A DNA stretch of 5,216 bases from Microbacteriaceae bacterium (GTDB lineage Bacteria > Actinomycetota > Actinomycetes > Actinomycetales > Microbacteriaceae): contig JAODAU010000374.1 of the NCBI GenBank assembly GCA_025463615.1, positions 1 through 5,216 of the forward strand, read 5' to 3'. Positions 1-3,860 of the stretch are shown piece after piece (position 1 is the stretch's first letter; every line of letters begins with the position of its first letter). A program made the position numbers and the translations under genes. The notes below the pieces were generated by a model, which worked only from the letters and a program-made list of their open reading frames with translations, was not told the DNA's origin and did not search any database.

Positions 1-249
1 GCGAACTCGATCCGCTCGCTGGCGAAGGTGCGGCCGGTGCTCGACGAGGTCAAGGGCACGCTCGACGAGGCGCACGCCAGGATCGAGCAGACCGCCCAGC
101 AGCGCTACGAGGCCCGCAACGAGAAGCGTTCGGCGTCGGATGCCGCGCACTCCGGCACCCTCGCGCGGCTGGCCCGGGCGTTCCCGCACGCCCGATCCAA
201 TCGCGCCCCCGACCCGGTGATCGACCCGCGGGCGGCGCGGGAGGCGTAG
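1..249 (+). CDS. C-terminal part of an unrecognised coiled-coil-like protein (5' end outside window)
   Basis: An open frame enters at base 1 and ends at a TAG at 247-249, giving 82 visible residues. Codons are almost all G/C-ending, as in the neighbouring genes, so I take it as a real coding end. An internal ATG/GTG start is possible, but nothing marks one. The first roughly 45 residues are rich in Glu, Lys, Arg and Ala, with Leu/Val spaced in a heptad-like way (around LDEVKGTLDEAHARIEQ), suggesting a helical coiled coil. The tail after about residue 55 is Pro/Arg/Ala rich and probably disordered. No membrane segment, metal motif or catalytic motif is visible. I do not recognise the family. 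It could be the cytoplasmic tail of a membrane or cell-division-associated protein, but that is a guess. The DUF805 gene follows 54 bp downstream on the same strand and may be cotranscribed. Confidence 0.7.
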   Translation, partial: ANSIRSLAKVRPVLDEVKGTLDEAHARIEQTAQQRYEARNEKRSASDAAHSGTLARLARAFPHARSNRAPDPVIDPRAAREA

Positions 250-262
250 GCGGCCGCGGGGG

Positions 263-282
263 CAGTACAGTCAGTGCCAGTC
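263..282 (+). promoter_or_regulatory. Possible -10 element within a CAGT-rich stretch upstream of the DUF805 gene
   Basis: TACAGT at 266-271 fits the actinobacterial -10 pattern TANNNT and would place a transcript start near 278, leaving a leader of about 26 nt before the ATG at 304. No convincing -35 hexamer lies 16-18 bp upstream. The same stretch holds four CAGT words (263-266, 268-271, 272-275, 278-281), which could be a binding site or chance. This is a weak call. Confidence 0.2.
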
Positions 283-290
283 GGTATATC

Positions 291-298
291 GAGGGAGA
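291..298 (+). promoter_or_regulatory. Ribosome binding site of the DUF805 gene; decides its start
   Basis: GAGGGAGA ends 5 nt before the ATG at 304, a normal spacing. This favours that ATG over the in-frame GTG at 274, which has no purine-rich stretch in front of it. The site is flanked by CGAG (290-293) and CTCG (299-302), so the GGAGA core could sit in the loop of a small 4-bp hairpin. Confidence 0.6.
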
Positions 299-303
299 CT
301 CGC

Positions 304-825
304 ATGACGTACGACCCGCCCGCGGCCCCACCCACCGGCCAGCCCGTCGGCGGCGACGCTCCCGCGGGAGTCGTGCCGATCTGGGCGCCCTACTACGGCG
401 CCCCACTGAAGGTCGCGGTTGTTCGGTTCTTCACCAAGTACGCGGATTTCACCGGTCGAGCGAGCCGCAGCGAGTACTGGTGGTGGGCGCTGGTCTACTT
501 CGTCGTCGCCAACGTGCTCGAGATCGCCTCCTTCGCGATCGTCACCCCGATCATGATGCAGCTGAACGCCATCGCAACCGGCCGTCCTGCCGCGGACGTT
601 GGCCTGCCCGCCGGGACCGTCACTATCGGCATCGTGCTCCTGGTGATCTCGCTCGGCCTGCTGGTTCCGCAGCTCGCGCTCACCTGGCGAAGGCTGCACG
701 ACACGAACCGCAGCGGCGGGTTCTTCTTCCTGGGTCTCATCCCGTGGGTCGGCGCGATAATCCTGGTGGTCTTCCTGGCCCTCGGTCCGGACCCGGCAGG
801 GGCGCGGTTCGACCGGCCCCGCTGA
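304..825 (+). CDS. DUF805 family three-helix inner-membrane protein
   Basis: The 173-residue product carries the DUF805 signatures. These are an aromatic entry motif FTGRASRSEYWWW (residues 49-61) and the conserved loop WRRLHDTNRSG (128-138) just before the last helix, followed by a GPDP-type end (161-164). Three hydrophobic helices can be read at about 60-82, 105-126 and 140-160. The first 45 residues form a Pro/Gly/Ala-rich tail, probably cytoplasmic. There is no signal peptide. DUF805 proteins are small integral membrane proteins of unknown biochemical function, common in bacteria, and nothing here adds a catalytic motif. The start is chosen for the well-spaced GAGGGAGA. The gene ends 1 bp from the convergent SDR gene's stop. 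The domain call is secure; the role is unknown. Confidence 0.9.
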   Translation: MTYDPPAAPPTGQPVGGDAPAGVVPIWAPYYGAPLKVAVVRFFTKYADFTGRASRSEYWWWALVYFVVANVLEIASFAIVTPIMMQLNAIATGRPAADVGLPAGTVTIGIVLLVISLGLLVPQLALTWRRLHDTNRSGGFFFLGLIPWVGAIILVVFLALGPDPAGARFDRPR

Positions 826-853
826 GTCACCCCTGGGGGAGCGGCACGCCGGT
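812..853. terminator. Hairpin spanning the convergent stop codons; possible bidirectional terminator
   Basis: ACCGGC (812-817) pairs with GCCGGT (848-853), and CCGCT (819-823) pairs with AGCGG (840-844). A further CCC/GGG pairing (830-832 with 837-839) is possible above a 6-nt bulge. The arms lie in the last codons of the DUF805 gene and of the opposing SDR gene, so the structure forms in both transcripts at their ends. There is no T-tract on either strand, so it does not match the E. coli intrinsic model. T-less hairpins have been proposed as terminators in high-GC actinobacteria. Because the intergenic gap is 1 bp, any terminator here must overlap coding sequence. Confidence 0.4.
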
Positions 854-1603
854 CAGCCGTTCGAGCTCGGCGAGCAGGGCATCCTGGAACGCCACCGAGC
901 GGGATGCCGGCAGCGGCTCCTGCTCTCGCTGGTGGTAGAAGTAGCGGCCGCTCACCAGCGCGGCCGGGTCGTCGCTCGCGGCCAGCCAGGCCTGGGTGAC
1001 GTGGCCGAGGGCGAGGTCGTCCGGGGCGCCGCGGCCGCCCATCTTGGTGGGCACCCACCCCGGCTCGACGGCGTTGCTCAGCACGTCGGGCCAGCGGCGC
1101 GCGACCGCGAAGGCGAGCGCCGCGTCGAAGAGCTTGCTGTCGCCGTAGGCCTGCGAGCCGTTCCACGGGCGCTCGACCCAGTCGATGTCGCTCAGGTCCG
1201 CGCTGCCGCCGAGGTGGCTGCTGCTGCTCAGGTAGACCAGGCGGGCGGGGCGCTCGATGGTGGCCGTGAGGATGTACGGAGCCAGCACGTTGATGGCCAG
1301 CAGGTGCGCGTGGCCCTCGGGGGTCGGCATCCTGCGCGACTCGCGGTAGCCGACGCCGGCGTTGTGGATGACGGCGTCGAACCGCCCGGACGCGTTGGCC
1401 TGCGCGGCGACATCCGCCGTGTCGCGGGCGCTGGAGAGGTCGCCGACCAGCACGTCGGCGACGCCCGGTGAGGCCCGGCGGGTGTCGTCCGCCCGCTGCT
1501 CGTTGCGCGCGTGCAGCACGACCTCGTGGCCGTCGTCGATGAGCGCGCGGCCGGCGGCGAGCCCGAGCCCGTCGCTCGAGCCGGTGATGAGGATTCGTGG
1601 CAT
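827..1603 (-). CDS. Classical short-chain dehydrogenase/reductase (SDR), NAD(P)-dependent
   Basis: The 258-residue product is a complete Rossmann-fold oxidoreductase of typical classical-SDR length. The N-terminus reads MPRILITG followed by the nucleotide-binding TGxxxGxG (residues 7-14). Other motifs are Asp55 in GDL (adenine contact), NAG at 81-83, the structural Asn105, a Ser cluster at 126-129 supplying the catalytic Ser, the catalytic YxxxK (Tyr153, Lys157), and the PG motif (181-182). Arg33 in HAR, after the second strand, is the type of residue that favours NADP(H). The most likely reaction is reversible carbonyl/alcohol oxidoreduction in the cytoplasm. The substrate cannot be read from the sequence. 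The only ATG/GTG/TTG before the upstream in-frame stop at 1652-1654 is the ATG at 1603, which also fits the family's usual N-terminus. No pathway partner is adjacent. Confidence 0.93.
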   Translation of the reverse strand: MPRILITGSSDGLGLAAGRALIDDGHEVVLHARNEQRADDTRRASPGVADVLVGDLSSARDTADVAAQANASGRFDAVIHNAGVGYRESRRMPTPEGHAHLLAINVLAPYILTATIERPARLVYLSSSSHLGGSADLSDIDWVERPWNGSQAYGDSKLFDAALAFAVARRWPDVLSNAVEPGWVPTKMGGRGAPDDLALGHVTQAWLAASDDPAALVSGRYFYHQREQEPLPASRSVAFQDALLAELERLTGVPLPQG

Positions 1604-1618
1604 GCGCCCGACGGTACG

Positions 1619-1633
1619 CCTCTCCTCCTCCTC
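1619..1633 (-). promoter_or_regulatory. Purine-rich Shine-Dalgarno-like run unusually far from the SDR start
   Basis: On the minus strand, GAGGAGGAGGAGAGG ends 15 nt before the ATG at 1603. It contains several perfect anti-SD matches but is well outside the usual 5-9 nt spacing. No alternative in-frame ATG, GTG or TTG lies between the run and the ATG. Either the ribosome tolerates the spacing or a weak site in the GC-rich spacer is used. Confidence 0.35.
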
Positions 1634-1674
1634 AGACAGAGATTCGAGAAGTTATCCCCAGATTCGTGTTTGCG

Positions 1675-1704
1675 TTAGCAATTGTCTTCTGAGTCTGGAA
1701 GAAT
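1675..1704 (+). promoter_or_regulatory. Candidate promoter of the HNH gene, positioned for a leaderless mRNA
   Basis: TTAGCA (1675-1680, 4 of 6 to TTGACA) and AAGAAT (1699-1704, 4 of 6 to TATAAT) are separated by 18 bp. Counting 7 nt from the end of the -10 puts +1 exactly on the A of the ATG at 1711. A GGAGG at 1705-1709 ends only 1 nt before the ATG, too close to act as a normal Shine-Dalgarno, which agrees with leaderless translation. This region is noticeably AT-richer than its surroundings. It is inferred from spacing only. Confidence 0.35.
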
Positions 1705-1710
1705 GGAGGC

Positions 1711-3102
1711 ATGAATCACCTCTCCTCACTGGCTGCGGCGGCGCAGACGTGGACCTCTGCCGAAGTCCCGTCCGAGTCGCTGCTGTCGGATGCGGAGCTG
1801 ATCGAGGGCCAGCGTGTCCTCGCGGAGGCGCGGAGGGCCACGGATGTCCGCTCCGCACGTTTCGCGGCCGAGATCGCGCGACGCTTGCGCCCCGAGCTCG
1901 GGCACGACGGGCTCGCCCAGCGCCTCGGTGCGCGAACCCCGCAGGAGCTGGTGCAGAAGGTCGCGGGCGTCGGCAAGCGCGAGGCCTCGACGATGGTGCG
2001 CGTGGGTGCGTTTCTGCAGACGCCAGCGGCGCCGGATTCACTCGCGGCATCGTCGTGGGAGCTGGCCGTCCGGGAGGCGACGAACTCCGGGCGCGTGTCC
2101 ACGGATGTCGCGGACGTGATCACTCGGGCCCTCGCCGGGCTCGACCTGGACGACGCTGTGCTGCTCGACGCCGCACGTGAGCTCCTGGCCGTCGCCGGTT
2201 CCGTAGGCGTCGATCGGGTGGCGGCGCACGCGCGACAGGTGCGCGATCGGCTGGATGCCGCCGGGGTCGCCACGCGCGAAATGGCCCTGTGGGACGCGCG
2301 CTTCATCAGCTTCACGCCTCAGCCGAACGGCATGACCAGGGTGTTCGGGATGCTCGATCCTGAGTCCGCCGCCGGTTTTCGCGCGGTGTTCGACGCCGCC
2401 ACGTCGCCGCGTCGCGGCGGCCCTCGCTTCGTCGACCCCACGGCGCGCGAGCGGGAGCGGCGCCTGCTCGACGACGCGCGCTCGACCGAGCAGATCGGGC
2501 TGGATGCGATCATCGCCTGCCTCGAGGTCGGCATGGCGGGGGAGACGGGCGCGCTGCTGGGCGCCCAGCGGCCCGCGGTGCGAGTGCACGTCACCGCCGA
2601 TGACCTCGTGAGCGGCGAGGGCGCGGCCCACATCGAGGGGCAGTGCGCGTCGGTCAGCGTCGCGACCGCACGGCGTCACGCGTGCTCCGCGGGCATCGTG
2701 CCGATCCGGTTCGACGGCGACGGCCAGGTGGTGAATGTCGGGCGCAGCCAGCGACTGTTCACGGCGAGGCAGCGGATCGGGCTGGCGGCCCGGGACGGTG
2801 GATGCCGGTTCCCCGACTGCGACCGTCCGCCGGGCTGGACCGAGGCCCACCACATCAACGAGTGGGAGAGGGACCACGGCAGGACCGACATCGCCGACGG
2901 GGTGCTCCTCTGCCGACATCACCACCTGCTCGTGCACAACAACGGCTGGAGGGTGACCCGCGCCGGTGCCGACTACTTCGTCGTGCCGCCACCGTCGATC
3001 GACCCCCGACAGCGGCCGATCGCGGCGCCGCCGAAGGGGCCCGGGTTGCTGACCGGCCAGTCCTCGCATCCGTCATCGGCAGGTGTTTGGGTGACAGCGT
3101 GA
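1711..3102 (+). CDS. DUF222-containing HNH endonuclease family protein (13E12-repeat type)
   Basis: The 463-residue product has the two-part layout of the actinobacterial DUF222/13E12 family. A mostly helical DUF222 region covers about residues 25-330, and an HNH domain lies near 350-415. HNH residues are visible: the CRFPDC pair (Cys365, Cys370), AHHI (379-382, catalytic-type His381), and CRHHH (401-405) followed by His409. These would form a zinc-supported beta-beta-alpha metal fold that nicks or cuts DNA. The central Asn of the HNH name aligns with Asp396 in TDIADGVLLC. The tail after 424 is Pro-rich. The family occurs in many copies per genome in mycobacteria (REP13E12) and related actinobacteria. 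No biological role is firmly established, although a mobile-element link is suspected. It is full length with no frameshift. It is divergent from the SDR and stands alone, with no phage or terminase genes beside it. ATG 1711 is the most upstream in-frame start. Confidence 0.93.
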   Translation: MNHLSSLAAAAQTWTSAEVPSESLLSDAELIEGQRVLAEARRATDVRSARFAAEIARRLRPELGHDGLAQRLGARTPQELVQKVAGVGKREASTMVRVGAFLQTPAAPDSLAASSWELAVREATNSGRVSTDVADVITRALAGLDLDDAVLLDAARELLAVAGSVGVDRVAAHARQVRDRLDAAGVATREMALWDARFISFTPQPNGMTRVFGMLDPESAAGFRAVFDAATSPRRGGPRFVDPTARERERRLLDDARSTEQIGLDAIIACLEVGMAGETGALLGAQRPAVRVHVTADDLVSGEGAAHIEGQCASVSVATARRHACSAGIVPIRFDGDGQVVNVGRSQRLFTARQRIGLAARDGGCRFPDCDRPPGWTEAHHINEWERDHGRTDIADGVLLCRHHHLLVHNNGWRVTRAGADYFVVPPPSIDPRQRPIAAPPKGPGLLTGQSSHPSSAGVWVTA

Positions 3103-3106
3103 CCAC

Positions 3107-3130
3107 GCCGCGGTGCTGGTGATGCGCGGC
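3107..3130. terminator. Inverted repeat between convergent HNH and membrane-protein genes; possible terminator
   Basis: GCCGCG (3107-3112) and CGCGGC (3125-3130) form a perfect 6-bp inverted repeat with a 12-nt loop. It almost fills the 27-bp gap between the TGA at 3100-3102 and the opposing stop at 3130-3132. It has no T-tract on either strand. Position supports a shared transcription end, but the stem is short and GC-rich repeats arise easily at this composition. Confidence 0.3.
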
Positions 3131-3759
3131 TAGCGCGGGTCGGCGCGGTCGAGGTTCCAGTGGCGCGAGACCGTGCTGAACCACGCGTCATCCCCGGCCG
3201 GGATGATCACGAAGCGCGAGATCATCCGCTGCCCGCCCTCGGCGTCGCCGTAGAGGATGTCGATGGTGAATGCCTCGTGCGCCGCGATCGCCTTCGCGGC
3301 CTCGCCGAACGCCGGTTCGGACGGGTCGCGGAACGTGCCCTCCCAGAATCCGAGGTCGCCGGTCGGCACATAGAGGTCGCGGGTGAGCCTGTGGAAGTCC
3401 GAGGGATCGGGGCGCTCGGCCGGGCCGAGCGAGCGCTCGGGCGAGAACCGCCACGCGTTGAGCACCGCGATGCCCTGCCCCACGTTGCGCACCGAGATCG
3501 CGAGGTAGATGGCCGCGTCGGTGACGTCGGCGCCCGCGTGGCCGCCTGCCACGTGCATCCAGTGGTCGTCCTGAAAGCCGATCTTCTGCTCGTCGTCCTG
3601 CATGCGGGAGGGCAGCAGCAGCGGCCGGATGCCCTCCTGCAGCGACGCCTCGGCGAGCCGGGCGCTGCGGTTGGCGGAGCGCACCGACGCGAACGTGGCG
3701 ATCGCCAGCACGAGGGTGCCGGCGGCCGTGCCCAGCTCGGCGATGGTCGCCCAGTCCAT
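3130..3759 (-). CDS. Uncharacterised membrane-anchored protein divergent from nhaA
   Basis: The 209-residue product starts MDWATIAELG and has one hydrophobic segment at about residues 9-27, with RSANRSAR directly after it. This suggests an N-terminal signal anchor with the soluble part in the cytoplasm by the positive-inside rule. The soluble part (about 45-205) alternates strand-like stretches such as AIYLAISVRNVGQGIAVLNA (83-102) with a region around GDLGFWEGTFRDP (134-146) and ends RHWNLDRADPR. I see no catalytic or metal motif. It resembles conserved hypothetical proteins of actinobacteria, but I know of no assigned function. The ATG at 3759 is chosen because GGGAGGAG lies 5 nt upstream and the hydrophobic anchor follows at once. 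The reading frame stays open much further upstream, but only as the antisense of nhaA. It shares a divergent promoter region with nhaA. Confidence 0.88.
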   Translation of the reverse strand: MDWATIAELGTAAGTLVLAIATFASVRSANRSARLAEASLQEGIRPLLLPSRMQDDEQKIGFQDDHWMHVAGGHAGADVTDAAIYLAISVRNVGQGIAVLNAWRFSPERSLGPAERPDPSDFHRLTRDLYVPTGDLGFWEGTFRDPSEPAFGEAAKAIAAHEAFTIDILYGDAEGGQRMISRFVIIPAGDDAWFSTVSRHWNLDRADPR

Positions 3760-3764
3760 GCCTG

Positions 3765-3772
3765 CTCCTCCC
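3765..3772 (-). promoter_or_regulatory. Ribosome binding site fixing the start of the membrane-anchored protein
   Basis: Read on the minus strand, GGGAGGAG is followed by a 5-nt spacer and the ATG at 3759. This is the best Shine-Dalgarno in the window. It rejects the much longer open frame that continues upstream through the antisense of nhaA. Confidence 0.65.
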
Positions 3773-3773
3773 G

Positions 3774-3815
3774 CGTGCCGTTGCACCATTCTGGCAGCGG
3801 GCGCGCTGCGGCACG
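3774..3815. promoter_or_regulatory. Nested inverted repeats in the divergent promoter region (possible operator)
   Basis: CGTGCCG (3774-3780) is matched by its reverse complement CGGCACG (3809-3815). Inside lies a second perfect repeat, GCAGCG (3794-3799) and CGCTGC (3804-3809), with a 4-nt loop. The block sits between the membrane-protein start and nhaA and covers a minus-strand -10-like CAGAAT (3788-3793). It could bind a regulator of one or both genes, or form a leader hairpin. No known operator consensus was recognised. Confidence 0.25.
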
Positions 3816-3854
3816 AGATTCGCCGCTGACGACGCCGACGTCGCCCGCGCGAGC

Positions 3855-3860
3855 CATAAT
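3855..3860 (+). promoter_or_regulatory. -10-like hexamer CATAAT at the nhaA start
   Basis: CATAAT matches TATAAT at 5 of 6 positions in an otherwise very GC-rich stretch. Counting 7 nt downstream gives +1 at about 3867-3868, which coincides with the in-frame GTG at 3868. No good -35 was seen at 16-18 bp. If this is the promoter, nhaA is leaderless from GTG 3868, and the ATG at 3859 lies partly in the -10 box and is not transcribed. Confidence 0.3.

Noticed and set aside
274..303. GTG at 274 as the start of the DUF805 gene
   Set aside because: It adds ten residues with no Shine-Dalgarno in front, whereas the ATG at 304 has a well-spaced GAGGGAGA.
495..1166. 223-residue minus-strand frame crossing the DUF805 and SDR genes
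   Set aside because: It is a frame shadow of both genes, with Arg/Ala/Pro-rich sequence and no motif.
932..1471. 179-residue plus-strand open frame
   Set aside because: It is antisense to the SDR, which has all catalytic motifs. The translation is Val/Ala/Arg low complexity.
1652..1660. TTATCCCCA as a functional DnaA box or origin
   Set aside because: It is a single imperfect match with no cluster of boxes and no dnaA/dnaN/gyr genes nearby. Actinobacterial boxes are closer to TTGTCCACA.
1362..2180. 272-residue plus-strand open frame across the SDR/HNH divergent region
   Set aside because: It runs antisense to the SDR and then out of frame through the HNH gene, and its translation contains no recognisable domain. 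It would also erase a well-formed intergenic region.
2038..3069. 343-residue minus-strand open frame
   Set aside because: It is fully antisense to the intact HNH gene, whose frame shows conserved domains. Its own translation is Arg/His/Pro-rich low complexity, as expected of a high-GC shadow frame.
1711..3102. HNH gene as part of a phage, intron or restriction system
   Set aside because: There is no terminase, capsid, methyltransferase, specificity subunit or intron-like flanking structure in the window. The domain layout is that of the stand-alone DUF222 family.
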